Positions 17,917 to 29,310 of a stretch of 64,000 nucleotides of DNA are shown here, piece after piece. The DNA comes from Meloidogyne chitwoodi (taxonomy: Eukaryota > Nematoda > Chromadorea > Rhabditida > Meloidogynidae). The notes below the pieces were generated by a model that was given only the letters and a program-made list of their open reading frames with translations, did not search any database and had not been told where the DNA came from. A program made the position numbers and the translations under genes. Where the stretch lies: positions 1,550,001 through 1,614,000 of the forward strand of contig JACZZP010000007.1 in NCBI GenBank assembly GCA_015183035.1. Reading direction: 5' to 3'. The first letter of the stretch is position 1. The number at the start of each line of letters is the position of its first letter.

Positions 17917-19102
17917 TTTTTTTTAATTAAAAAAATATTTATTTATATTTTAATTAAATTCCAAAAATATTATAAAATACAGTAAACTAAAGGGAAATAA
18001 ATTAATAAATTTATTAATTTTTGATTTAAAAAATAAAAAGAATATTTAATTAATTAATTATTTTTGAACATTTTTATTATTTATTTTCTTCAATTTTCCC
18101 GCATTAATAATTTAATTATATAAATAAATAAATACTATATTTATTAACTCTTAAAATGCATGTCAAAACTATTAACTCTTAATAACCAATAAATACATAT
18201 TTATTTATTTAGAAGAAAAAAAGAGAAAATTAAGGGTTATATTTTATATTTTTAATAATAAAAATTAGAGTAAACATATTTAAAATAAATTAAATAATTT
18301 TAATAAATATATTAATATTATTATTAGACAATATGAGACATAAAATAGAATTTATTCCAAAAATTAATTTAAAAGAATTTTAATTATTTTATAATAAAAA
18401 GTAATTAAAAAATAAATAAGTAAGGGAAATAAATAAAATTATTTTTACATTTTAAAAGATTTTCTAATTCACTAAATAATTTGGTTGTTCTGATTGACAG
18501 TATTTGATTGACATATAAACACAAATTAGTATGTTATTTTTAAAAGATTTTAATTATATTCTCTTTTTCTTTTAATTTTGTTAAATACTTTTTAGTGTTT
18601 TTAGTTAAAGTAAATGCCAATTAAATAAAAAAGAAATAATTCATTAAATTTTTTAATTGTTTAGAATTACTGTAAAAAATAAAAAAGAAAAGAAAACTTA
18701 AATAACTGCTTTGGATAATCTAAATTCCTAATTTAAAAAAAACAAACAAACAAATAATAATACACAATTTATTTATTTATACAATACATCAACAGTAACA
18801 ATAATATATATGTTGAGAATACACACAAATATATATAGGTATAATATACAAGAGCATCAAATATAGGAAATAGTAGTTGTTGTGCCACAAATATTTAGGG
18901 GGAAATAGAGGGGATAATAGAGAAGTGTGGACTACAAACAACAATAAGAAGATGCTCATATACCTATTTGGGGAATTATAGATATTATATTTTAGGAAAA
19001 GGAAATTATTATTGTGAGAGAAGAACAATTAGAGGCCTATAGAATATTTGAACATATTTTATATATTCTCTCAATCACGTCAATGTTCACATACATTCTG
19101 CC
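17917..19102. other. Intergenic region upstream of the homeobox gene
   Basis: About 1.2 kb of A/T-rich DNA between the homeobox start and the 3' end of the next minus-strand gene. It must contain the homeobox promoter. Apart from two TGATTGAC words at 18491-18513 I see only simple A/T sequence and a short ATAT-rich stretch near 18800-18860. Confidence 0.55.
18491..18513. promoter_or_regulatory. Paired PBX/MEIS-type composite sites
   Basis: TGATTGACAG at 18491-18500 is an exact match to the PBX plus MEIS/PREP composite consensus. TTGATTGACA at 18504-18513 is a second close match in the same orientation. They lie about 575 bp upstream of the homeobox start. Binding is inferred only. Confidence 0.35.
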
Positions 19103-20928
19103 TCACTTCTTAGTTTTCGTCGTTCCGCCTCCTCCAGCAGTCTTTCCACCTGCAGTAGTTCCAGCTTTGGTCCCCGCAGCAGTTGTGCCAGCTTTAGTCC
19201 CCGCAGCGGCAGTTTTGGCAGTTGTCCCAGCTTTGGTCGTTGTCATTCCACCAGTCTTTGCCTGAGTTGCTCCAACCGTTGTTCCAGCCTTTGTCTTTGC
19301 TGTAGTGCCTGCCTTTGTTGTGCCGAAGTAGTCTTCCTCAACTGCATCAGGTTCACTCTTTCGTAAAACGAAGAGATAGATGAGAACGCCGACAACAGCA
19401 AGGCTAAAAAATATTAGTTAATTTATTTAATTATTTTAAAATTTATGTAAAACTTACATAAGTACGACAACAACAATAATGATGACGAAGATATAGCCCA
19501 TGCCTCCTTCTGTTTCCACAATAACGGTAGTTGTTGTTATTTCCCCGGTTTGTGGTTCTGTAACAACAGGCGGTAACGTAGAACCCACAACATCTGATGT
19601 AGGCACCAACAACTTGAATGTTTCGTTTGGCTGAAATTAAAAAAATGATAATTTAATTAACAGAAAATATCAAAAACTTACAAATCTGACAAAGATCTCA
19701 TCACAAGACGGGCCAGAGACCTTCTCTTCTCTGAGTCCTCTATTACCACGTTCTGGATCATTTCCATGGTGGGCTCTGAGTGAACCTTGCGGAAGAAGAG
19801 CGAATGAGAATAAATGGTCAAGTCCGTCAATGTGACCACCAATGCTGGATTTATCAGTAATCTCCCAAGAAACTACGTCTTTCATAGAGGCGCTCATCTC
19901 AGTCTTGTCGACGCAAGTGGTATGATACGGAAAGTTAGAATCTTCATCTTTATCACAGCCCTTCGTCTTGAACCATTTAAGATTTCCACTGTCAACGCTA
20001 ATCTCGATCTCGGCATCATTATTACCAGGCGGAGTGCCGGTGTAACAGTACGAACCGCCAGGATCACCAACTAAATATTAAGAATTTATGCAAAAAATAA
20101 ATTTAATGGCAAAACTCACTTCCAACCATTGTTCTCACGACTGACCCATCTTGCATAAACCCTGCACCAAGACCGGTCCATTTTGCGCACTGCCTAATAC
20201 CGCCGCTACACGAACTACAACTAGACGAAAGGTCAAAAACACGATTTCGCATCTTCTGAAAATCCTCCACGGTACGGCCGTAGATGAACGGCATCCTAAA
20301 AATTAAAAAAATATTAAATTAAAAAAGAGGACAAGAAGCAAAAACGCACATATTTGCGCGGCTAGCGTACACCTTTTCCGAGTAATGATTGCAACACCTG
20401 CCTGTCCAACACCACCAGCAATCCGACTTAGGATCTGGTCCCCACAAGCAATTTCCCAATCCGTTGCCGTTATGGATTCCAATGTGGAACTTGACCGATG
20501 TCTTTGATCCACTTTGCGTGAGGAGATCCACCAGACAGCCAACATTCCTGGGAGTTCCAGACTTTTTGTATCTGACAATGCTGAAGAAAATAATTTAATA
20601 AAAATTATAATTTTTAAACACAAAAAACTTACATGTCCTTTTTGTCGTTGAGATCTACGTGAGGACATGAGTTCATCGCTGCTGCCTTTTTGTACTCAGT
20701 CAGATCCGTTTCGCTTTCCGCAACCTTCCAGGAGGAGCTTTTTCCCAATGTGACTGTAGTACCCGCTTTCTTGTGACGGCCAAAACCAACTTCTTCAGTA
20801 GCTACGTCCTCGGCAAAAGTTTGATGAACAAGAACCATAGCAGTGACAAACCAGCACAGAAGAAGAAGTTGACGTTCCCGCAGCATTCCGAATGAGACAG
20901 CACAGTTCCTTCTTTGTTTGAGAAGCAT
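19103..20928 (-). CDS. Type I membrane protein with Cys-rich ectodomain, unknown family
   Basis: Six or so exons join in phase from ATG 20926-20928 to TGA 19103-19105. The protein has a signal peptide (LLLLCWFVTAMVLV, then FAED). A Cys-rich extracellular region of about 350 residues includes CLWGPDP, CWWCWTGRCC and SSCSSCSGG segments. A Thr/Pro/Val-rich juxtamembrane part leads to one transmembrane helix (YIFVIIIVVVVLM continuing LAVVGVLIYLFVL, about 19480-19360). A cytoplasmic tail follows, in which KAGTT recurs about six times before a Gly-Thr-Lys end. I do not recognise the family. Exons are markedly richer in G/C, with many C- or G-ending codons, while introns stay A/T-rich like the rest of the window. 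With the TATA box upstream this suggests high expression or, less likely, a different origin. Confidence 0.82.
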
Positions 20929-21424
20929 CCGTAGTTGTTTGTTTTTGTCCTGTTGAGAGCACTCGAAGGGCAGATTGTTTGTAGTTGTTGACGATTGATG
21001 GTTGATTTTGAAGAGTTTAGTTAAGTGAAGAAATTACAGCGTATTTTTATAGTGTTTTGTATGAACAAGTTGGAATATTACTATATAAGCTTAAAAGACT
21101 TATAACAGTATAAAAGCCAGTTTAAACGTCAGTCAATCAAAGATATACACTAGGACTTAGCCTATTCTCTGTTCCCCGTCATCAGCACAAGGCCCAGTGC
21201 CTAAGTCTATTTCTTCGCTACGATTCTATAATTGCATTAAATGCTAAAGCAATGACTTTTGTTTTATTTTTTGGTCGTCTCTAAATATCACAAAAAAGTT
21301 TTTCAATTTAGAAAAGTATTATCTTATTAAAATCTTTTCAAAATTAACCAACAATTATTGCAAAATTAACAAAAAACAAAAAATAAAATTTTAATTAAAA
21401 AAAAAGTTTAAAATAAAATAAAAA
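20929..21424. promoter_or_regulatory. Promoter and 5' UTR of the type I membrane protein gene
   Basis: Read on the minus strand, the stretch next to the ATG (20929-21030) is rich in CAAC/AAC words, as expected of an efficient 5' UTR, and is preceded by a TATA box. Further out, 21120-21230 is a GC-richer block with a GACTTAG/CTAAGTC inverted pair (21154-21160 and 21201-21207). From 21260 on it is A/T DNA behind the bestrophin stop. Confidence 0.55.
21042..21053 (-). promoter_or_regulatory. TATA box CTATAAAAATAC
   Basis: On the minus strand CTATAAAAATAC lies about 115-125 bases upstream of the ATG at 20928. It is followed at a suitable distance by the AAC-rich leader, which places a start site near 21010. 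It is the clearest core promoter in the window because its flanks are not themselves A/T-only. Confidence 0.55.
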
Positions 21425-24242
21425 TTAACTGTCTCCTTTATTATCAAAATTTTTTTGTTTTTCAATTTCTAATGAATTTGAACTAGATAAAGAATTAATA
21501 GATGATATTGTACTATTATTATGACTATTAATATTATTATTATTTATTATTTCACAACTTAAACTTTCTTCTTCTTGAATTACTGGAAGTGATGAATTTA
21601 TTTCTTCTAATAAATTATTATTATTTTGTTGAAAAGAAGATAATTGTGATGATAATATTAATTTTGTTGGAGATATTGGAGGTGATAATGATTGTTTATT
21701 ATTATTTTCTAAATTTATTTTTTGTTGTTCTTTAATATTATTACTTTGATCATTTTCATAACCTCCCCAAAGAAAATTTTGAACAGGAATGTCAGAATTG
21801 GAAACTGTTGATTTTGTTGAATTTCTTAAAAGATTTTTATTAATAAATTATAAGTAGAATTAAATTTTGAAAATAAAAATATATTTGTTGGAAAGAAAGG
21901 GAATAATATAATTTAAATTAAAGGGAAAGAACATTTTAATATATAATAATTATTTAATTTTCATTCATTACCTTTTATTTAAATCAAAAGATTTTTCCAT
22001 ATCATGTTCTTCTCGTCGACTTCCACCTGTTGGGTTTGCACGCGAAAATTTTCGTTTAATACTGTCTAAAATACGCAAAGGAGCTCCTCCATCGTTATAT
22101 ACAACACTAAAAAGAAAGAAAGAATTAATAAACTCTTTAGATTTTTTTAAAAATGTGAAATAAAATATAAATTAAAAATATAAATATAAATTTAAAAAAA
22201 TAACCTCATTCGTCTAGTTGGATTATGATTATGTACAGGAACAATATTATTATTATTATTATTATTTTCATCATTATTATCAGAAAAAGAAGAAACAATA
22301 GGAGGAGCATTATCTCTATAAAATTCATCAAAATGAAAAGCTTTATTAGAATGTGATGATCCTCCTTCTGGTCCTGTTATTGTTGACATTAATCTACGTT
22401 TACGTGGTTGTAATAAAAGCATATCTTCTTGTTGAATTCTTTTTTTTTTAAAAAAAAACAAAAAAATATATAATTTTTATTTAAAAAGAGTTATATTTAA
22501 TAATAAAAAAGAATATAATAAATAAATAAATATTTATTTTAGTTTTTAATTTAATTTTAAAATATCTTACGTATCATTACAAGATCCAATCATTGGATTT
22601 TGTGGTCTAGAAGCACTTTCTGCTGTATAAAGTAATTGAGGATTATTTTGTTCCCAAAATTGGTCATGTTCTAATCCAGGTACTTTACCATAACAGTCAT
22701 CAACAATACAAAGACCAACTTGTAAATTTCTGTCAATAATCCAATTTGTTTCAAAATCATCGTCATCCTCACCTTTTTTTTAATAAAAATAAAAATTAAA
22801 TTATTTAATTATATTTTACCCAAAGGATTTAACAAAACTTCAGCAACTTTAATCCATCCCATATAAAAAAGAAATTGCATAATACTCATTACAGGAATAA
22901 ATAAATCAATCTATTTAATTATTTAAATAAATTTTATTTAATTATTTTATTTTAATTTTACAGTATTTCCTCTTTTTTCTCCAATTAAATATTGACGTCC
23001 AAATAATGCAATTAAAAAATAAGAACGTACAGCTAAATTAACAACTTGAGTATAAACCTTTTTTTAAATTAATTAATTTAAATTAATTTAAATAAATTAA
23101 AAATAAACCAATGGAATAGGTACCCAATCATAAAGAGTAAGTGTTAAAACATTTACACGATATTGACGTATCTTTTCTAACATATCCTTTTTAATTTAAA
23201 AATAAATTAATTAAATTAAAATTTAAAAATAAATAAATTAACCACATAAATAATATCACTGTCAATTAATCCTTTATCTCTTGCTTTTCTTAAAAGAAGA
23301 AAAGCCCATTGAATTGGAGTCCAATATCTTTTTTTTTTAAATTAATTTTTAAATTAATTAATTTAAATATTACTTTATATGTTCTGTTACAATTGAATCA
23401 AATTCATGTAATTCATTTGAAGTCATTATTCCAGCAGTAACTATTTTTTAAATTAATTAAAATAATTTATTTAAAAAATACCTAAATGATCCATTGTTGG
23501 AAAACGTTTTTTAACACAAGCACTAATATCTCTAAAAACCATTGCTTGGACTAATACCTTTAAAATATTATTAAATTTTAATTTTAATTTAATTTTTAAC
23601 CATATAACGAATAATATTTCTTCTAATATTTCTTGCTTCTTCACTTCTTCCTCTTACAACTGTAGCTAATAAAATTGCTGGTCTAAGCTTGAGGAAATTT
23701 ATGAAAAAAAAATTAAAAAAAAACTAACGAATCTATCCATCCCAAATTCATAAAAATTTCTCCCCAACGAGTAAAAACAGCAGAAACATAAAAACCAAGC
23801 ATAAATGTTATTGGCTAAAATTTAAATTTAAATAATTAAAATTATAATTAATTTACAATGTAATCAGAATATGTATTGAAAAAAATACAAATATCTTCAA
23901 AAATTCTAAAAAATTAAAAAAAAATATTTAATTAATTATTTCTTCTCTTACATTTGTTGTTGTTTATTCATTATATAACGATAAGAAAGTGAAAAAGTAA
24001 AATAAATAAATAACCAACAAGTTAATTCTGGCCATATACTTTTCCAAATACTTCCTAATTATTTAATTTAAAAATAAAATAAAATAAAATCTTTTTTCTT
24101 TTTTTTTAACCTTTCCAACGAAGTAAAAGACGATGAAATCCTAATAATGTAGAAGAAGCTATTTATTTAATTTAATTAAAATTAATTTAATTAAATTTAT
24201 TTAAAAATACTTACAAACGTCAAGTGAATAAGTAATGGTCAT
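21425..24242 (-). CDS. Bestrophin-family chloride channel
   Basis: Multi-exon bestrophin, a pentameric calcium-gated anion channel of the plasma membrane. ATG spans 24240-24242 and TAA 21425-21427. The N-terminus has [16 protein letters not shown] (equivalent of the RWRGSIYK motif, about 24110-24040). Next come a first membrane helix, [13 protein letters not shown] (about 23780), [15 protein letters not shown] (about 23590) and KRFPTMDHL (about 23500). The block [14 protein letters not shown] (about 23120) and the calcium-clasp region [14 protein letters not shown] (about 22820-22750) complete the conserved core. All diagnostic motifs are present. The C-terminal third (22570 on) is a low-complexity cytoplasmic tail with poly-Asn and Ser runs, as is common in this class. 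Nematodes have many bestrophins, so the exact orthologue cannot be named. Confidence 0.93.
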
Positions 24243-25985
24243 TTAAATAAAAAAATAAAAAGGAAAAAAAATTTAAAAGAAATAAATGTTCGTTTTCTGA
24301 AAATTTATAAATTAAAAAATAGATAAATTTTAAAAATATTTTTAAAAATAAATGAAATAATTTCTAAAAATAATTATTTTCTGAGGAGAAAAGAAAGACA
24401 AAAAAATAGGAGATATAAATAAGATAAAATATTTAAAAAATACCTAATAATTAATTTATTTTAATTTAATAATAATAATAAATTAATAATCGATTATATA
24501 ATAATTATTGTTAAAGCATTCTCGAGCATTTTTTGTTTTATATTTCTCCCTCTAATTTTTCACGTTTCAAGAGGTTAAGGTTGAAAAATAGTTTTTATTT
24601 TATTTTATAGGGATTTACACAAATAAAATGGGAGAGAAAAGTAACAAAAGAAATAAAATAAAAAATCTCTTAAAAAATTCTTTTCTTTTAAAAATTGCAA
24701 ATAAAATGAATAAATAAAAAAAGATTGCGTCAATTAATTGAAAAAAAAATTAAATAAAAAAATATTTTTAAATATAAGGGAGATTTTAATAAAAGATTTT
24801 CTCTGAGAATTTTCCCTAAATTTAGCTAAAAAAGAAAATATTAAATTTCCAAAAATGTGAACAAATTAAAAAAATGAATTAAATACTAATTGTTTATTTA
24901 ATTAAGTCAATTGAATATAATCAAAAAATAATAATAAAAATGATCAACTTTTTAAAATAAAAAGAATTAATTTCTAAATAATTATAATTCAAAAAATGAT
25001 TTTATTTTACAAAAAAAAAGGGGAATTAAATTTCATCCACTTGTCTAGTTCTGCAAAAATAAATGTGCCAAAGATCAGAAATTAGATAAAAAATTAAATT
25101 TTAAATTTTATTATATTAAAAATATTACAAAAATTATTTAAAAAAATATTTAAAAATAAATAATTTCCCAATTATTCATAAAAATAAAAAATAAAGAAAA
25201 AAGTAAGAGAAAATAATTATTACAAAATAAAACAAAGATTAATAATAATAAAAATATAAATACAAAATATTTTGAAATTAAATTTTTAATTTTTAAATAT
25301 TAAAAAATTGTTCTTTTTTTTTAATTAATTTTTAATAATTTAATTTATTTACTTAAAAATGTGGAAATTTATATAAAATAAATATTTATGTATTAGAAAC
25401 AAGAAAAATATTTAAAAAGAGAAAGAAATATGAAAGAATCGAGAATCAATTTATTATTACAAAAATAATAATTTTTACAAAAATAAATATGTTTAAAATC
25501 ATAAGAAAAATATATTATTTATTTAATTAATTGAAAACTTTTTATTAATTCATTAATTTTCTCTGTTAGGTAAATAAATATATATTTATGTAATAATTTT
25601 GTTTATTATTTTTCCTTTTTAAATAAATAACCTGTTTAAACCTTAAAAAATAATATAATAAATATGTATATAAATTTATAATAATTATATGTAGAGATAG
25701 GAATTTTGAAAAAATCAGGATCGGGAAACGGGAAATTTAAAAATTGAACGATCGGGACGGACCAGGATCGGGAAAATCGGGAATTCCCGATTCCGATTTC
25801 ATCCTGATGTCTCAAAAAAATCAGGAAAACGTCGGGAAATAGGATCGAGACCCGATCCTCTCTAATTATTGTAAGGTTGATGGACTCTAATTGACCTTTT
25901 AGGAGAAAGAGAGAGAATATAAAAATGTTGAGAGAGAAAAATAGAAAAGAATTAATTTTTTTTTCAAAATAAATAAATATATAAA
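24243..25985. other. Long A/T-rich intergenic region
   Basis: About 1.7 kb between the divergent bestrophin and phospholipase genes, so it should contain both promoters. It is nearly featureless A/T sequence apart from the GC-rich island at 25692-25864. A small patch near 24510-24590 is slightly less A/T-rich. I see no RNA gene. Confidence 0.55.
25692..25864. repeat. GATCGGGA-word island with TAGAGA/TCTCTA ends
   Basis: A 173-bp GC-richer block that starts TAGAGA and ends TCTCTA (inverted). The word GATCGGGA or its complement TCCCGATC occurs repeatedly in both orientations, including a central foldback around TCGGGAATTCCCGA. The structure parallels the islands at 2746 and 32455 but uses a different internal word. 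Probably a small non-autonomous element. Confidence 0.6.
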
Positions 25986-28319
25986 ATGAAATTTCAAAAG
26001 ACTTCAGTAAAAAAGAACAAATCATCACTACTATTCACTAAACCTTCAAATAATAAACAAGAAAATAATTTATTATCATTAGAAGATCAATTATTACAAG
26101 CAATTAAACGATCATCACTTCGTTCAATTATTAATTGTTATATTAAAGGAGTTAATGCAAATTTGGTAATTGATCCAAATAATGGTGATAATCCTATTCA
26201 TATTGCAGTTCGAGTTAGTTTATTTTATTGAGAGACTTTTATTAAATAAAAAAAGATTTACATATTTTTTAAAATTAAATGTACAGAAATTATATTTTGA
26301 ATATTTCTTTTTTTTTTTAATTTTTACGTTTTGTTTAAAAATGTCTATCCAAAAAATATTTAAATAAAATTGTTTTAAAGGAATTATATATTTAAAAAAA
26401 CTATTTTTGGTATTTAAATCTCTCTTTTTAAATATAATATGTATTAAGACAAATATAGCAACACTAAAAGCAATTCTTTTACTTTTCTCCAATGAACAAA
26501 TGTTAAATGGTAAAAATAATAATGGAGAATGTCCATTACAATTAGCTGGAAGTTATTCATCAAAAATAAGAGATTGTATACAACTTTTTACTTCAATTCA
26601 TTGTGAAAATGATACTTTTCAACACCAACAATGTACAAATCCAGTAGCTGAAGAATTGAAACAAAATAAATTAAATAAAAATGATGGGCCTATTCTTCTC
26701 TCGCTTGATGGTGGTGGAATACGTGGATTAGTTCTAATAAGAGTTTGTTCCTTTTATTTTTATCTCAATTCGGGAATGTTACATTTTCGGGATTTGAATT
26801 ATAGATATCGGATCTCTATCAAGAATCCTTAAAAAGAACCCAAAAATTGTTTGTTCAATTTACTGGGCTAGTGATTCAAAAATCTTAAATCTTTAATATT
26901 TATGGTTAATTATTTTATTAGGTACTAATGATTATCGAGAGAAATTTGAGAAGAGATTTATGGCCATTAATAAACTGGGTTGCTGGTATGTAATAATTAA
27001 TAAAAATTTTCATTTTCTGCTTTTAAATATGGAAATATCATTTATTTATTTGTCTTCTCATCTTTCTCTAAAAATTCTCTTGTTAATTTAGTTAAAGACT
27101 GTTTTAATTATTTAGGAACAAGTACAGGAGCAATTCTTGCTTGTGCTCTCGCTAAGGGTTTTTAAAATTAAAAAATTAATAAAATTATATTTTTAGGAAA
27201 ATCTATATCAGAATGTCAAAAACTTTATTTACAATTAAAAAATCAAGTATTTAATGGGACTAGGCCACATAATCCGACAGTTTTGGAGAAATTTCTAATT
27301 CAGTCACTTTCTTCAGATTCAATGTGTTCAATTGAATGTCCAAGGTTTTTTTTAATTTTTCAATTTAAAAAATTATAAATAACAGGATGTTAATAACTGC
27401 TGCCAGATGTGATGTTGCACCTCCACCATTAGTACTTTTTCGAAATTATCAACTTCCAACTGAATTAATAAAAGAGGATTTATTGGATGAAGTAAATTTT
27501 CTTAAATTTATTAATCAAAAATTAGATATTGTAGATGGGACATGTCGATGAAAATGTAACAATTTGGAAAGCTGCTCGTTGTTCAAGGTTTTTTAAAATG
27601 CTTTTAGATTCTTGTTAATTTTGGAAAAAAATTTTATTCTAACATAAGCCAAAAGGGGAAATTCCAAATTAATAATTTAAAGATTTAGATAAATAAAAAA
27701 ATATGAAACATTGTAAAATGTATTTTCTAGTGCTGCTCCAACTTATTTCCCTCCTTTTGATGATATTTATGTTGATGGAGGTGTTATTTGTAATAATCCA
27801 ACAATGGAATTACTAACAGAATATACAAAACTTAAAAATTATTTTAATTTAAATATTCCATATTGTGTCATATCAATTGGAACTGGAACTCCTCCTACAA
27901 AAAGTTTGACAATTTATAGACCTTTGATTGGGAGAGTTATCCAAAAAGTGTCAAAAACGACAGAATTTATGAGAAATATGGCACAATGTCTTGTAAAACA
28001 GGTTTTTTTGATTTTAAAAAGAATTTAATAAGTCTAAAATATTCCGTTTTTTAAAGATTACCGAATCAAATGGCAGGCCAGTTGTTTATAGCAATACTTT
28101 TTGTTCTGCTTTGGGTATTCCTTTCTTTCGGTTTTCGCCGCAATTACATAAAGATGTGGTTAGTTGTTTTTCTCTTTAAAAATTTTATTTAAAAATATTT
28201 AGAGTTTAAATGAAACTAATGATGCTTGTTTACTTCAAATGTTATGGGATGTCGAAGTTGCTATGGAAGGATGTAAGAATGAAACAAATAAATTAGTAAA
28301 AATTCTTCGTGATCGTTGA
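25986..28319 (+). CDS. Calcium-independent phospholipase A2 (ankyrin plus patatin)
   Basis: iPLA2 (PNPLA9-type) lipase that cleaves fatty acyl chains from membrane phospholipids. ATG 25986 leads to an ankyrin-like part (NPIHIAVR, then NNGECPLQLAG near 26520). The patatin domain begins with LSLDGGGIRGLVL (oxyanion loop, about 26700). It continues with the nucleophile elbow AGTSTGAILA (GxSxG serine, about 26985 joined to 27115) and the catalytic aspartate in YVDGGVICNNPT (about 27770). The protein ends RDR-stop at 28319. Exon phases agree if exon 1 ends before the GT at about 26219 and exon 2 starts at about 26459. The ankyrin region is much shorter than in vertebrate PLA2G6, with perhaps two repeats, so a compact isoform or unseen upstream exons are possible. 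The catalytic dyad is intact. Confidence 0.9.
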
Positions 28320-28335
28320 GTATTTATGCCAAGGT

Positions 28336-28362
28336 GTACTTTCATACTTTAAATGAAAGTAC
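28336..28362. terminator. Perfect stem-loop just after the phospholipase stop
   Basis: GTACTTTCAT, a 7-base loop ACTTTAA, then ATGAAAGTAC: a perfect 10-bp stem starting 17 bases after the stop codon, so inside the 3' UTR. It may act in 3' end formation or message stability. The function is inferred. Confidence 0.4.
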
Positions 28363-28639
28363 AGTATAATCGACCTTTTGCACCCTATGTACTTTTAAAT
28401 GATTTTTTGTATTTTTACTTTGATTTTTGTCGATGGCAACCCTGATTTATACTTTTTTTTTTGTTATTTTAATGTGACTCAACAAAATTTACTTATACCT
28501 CGTTTAATTTATGATTAAATTTAATTACATTAAAACTTTGAATATTTTGTTTATTTTTAAAATAATTATTTTTTTCATCTTTTCTTTTTTCACCAATAAG
28601 TTAGGGCTAACAATAAACCGAATTCTTCTTTTAAATAAA

Positions 28640-28660
28640 CCAGTGTGCTTTGCGCACTGG
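28640..28660. repeat. Short hairpin CCAGTGTGC-TTT-GCGCACTGG
   Basis: A 9-bp stem with one G-T pair and a 3-base loop. It directly abuts the 11-bp tandem array that begins at 28660 and may mark one edge of the same element. Confidence 0.45.
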
Positions 28661-28769
28661 AACTTGGGCCACACTTGAGCCAAGGTTAAGCCTAACTTGA
28701 GCCAAACATGAGCCTAACTTGAGCCTTACTCGAGTCAAAGTTGGATCAAACTTGGACCACACTTGTGGA
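28660..28769. repeat. 11-bp tandem repeat, about ten diverged copies
   Basis: Units of exactly 11 bp with consensus close to AACTTGAGCC plus one base. Unit ends fall at 28670, 28681, 28692, 28703, 28714, 28725, 28736, 28747 and 28758. The period is constant while copies have diverged. A related ACACTTGAGC word recurs at about 32402. Confidence 0.8.
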
Positions 28770-28799
28770 ATACATACAAAGATTGGAGAACTTTCTTTT

Positions 28800-28985
28800 T
28801 ACGAATAGCCGCTTCGCGACTGAAGTTTATAGAAACCGCTTCGCGCTTGTAACACTAATTCTAGAAAATTTCTTACGTTTTTATAGCTTTGAAACATTTT
28901 CAAAAATATTTTCGACCTTCGAGTTCGAACCCGCATTCAAATTAGCAAATCCAACACATTACCACTACACCACAACTCATCTTAT
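28800..28985 (-). mobile_element. tRNA-derived SINE-like element (minus strand)
   Basis: On the minus strand an A-box TGGTGTAGTGG (28962-28972) and a B-box GGTTCGAACTC (28921-28931) sit at tRNA-like spacing. No acceptor stem can be folded, so it is not a functional tRNA. The body running to lower coordinates contains two copies of CCGCTTCGCG (plus strand, about 28809 and 28833). This is typical of the pol III head of a SINE. The exact borders are uncertain. Confidence 0.5.
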
Positions 28986-29088
28986 CCATTTTTAAATAAA
29001 AGTGCTTTTGACTTTGCCTCCCATCTAAAAATGTCATTTTTTAATTCTTGTCAAAAACATAACTACTATAATCTTTATCCGATCCGAA

Positions 29089-29310
29089 CAATTTTTATAC
29101 CATTAGATAGCCCAAAGTCTGAAGGTGTGCCCTACCGCTGGGTCCAACTCTGTAACTTTATCCACAAAAAAGTTGTGGTCCAAAAACCGCAACTACTGCC
29201 CTTTTTCTCTTGTAAAAAAACACGTTTTTTGACATTTTTTCGACTTTTTTAAAATTTTTTAAAAAAACGTTTATATACATTCGATAGCCCTTTAAAAAAG
29301 CTATCGAATG
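29089..29310. repeat. Repeat with GATAGCCC direct copies and an 11-bp perfect hairpin
   Basis: CATTCGATAGC (29278-29288) and GCTATCGAATG (29300-29310) form a perfect 11-bp stem with an 11-base loop. A related CATTAGATAGCCC lies at about 29100, preceded by a similar TTTATA word. Hence the hairpin arm is also directly repeated about 180 bp upstream. Confidence 0.5.

Noticed and set aside
18789..19028. Minus-strand open frame in the spacer after the membrane-protein gene
   Set aside because: Composition is low-complexity Tyr/Leu/Ile from TATA-type repeats; no homology or splice support.
21129..21210. Possible box C/D snoRNA on the minus strand (CTGATGA and CTGA words)
   Set aside because: No terminal stem forms around the boxes and the second box pair is missing.
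28921..28985. Functional tRNA gene
   Set aside because: A- and B-boxes are good but acceptor and anticodon stems do not pair; a SINE head fits better.
28741..29252. Two open frames in the repeat region after the phospholipase
   Set aside because: They overlap the tandem array, SINE-like sequence and hairpin repeat; the composition is non-coding.
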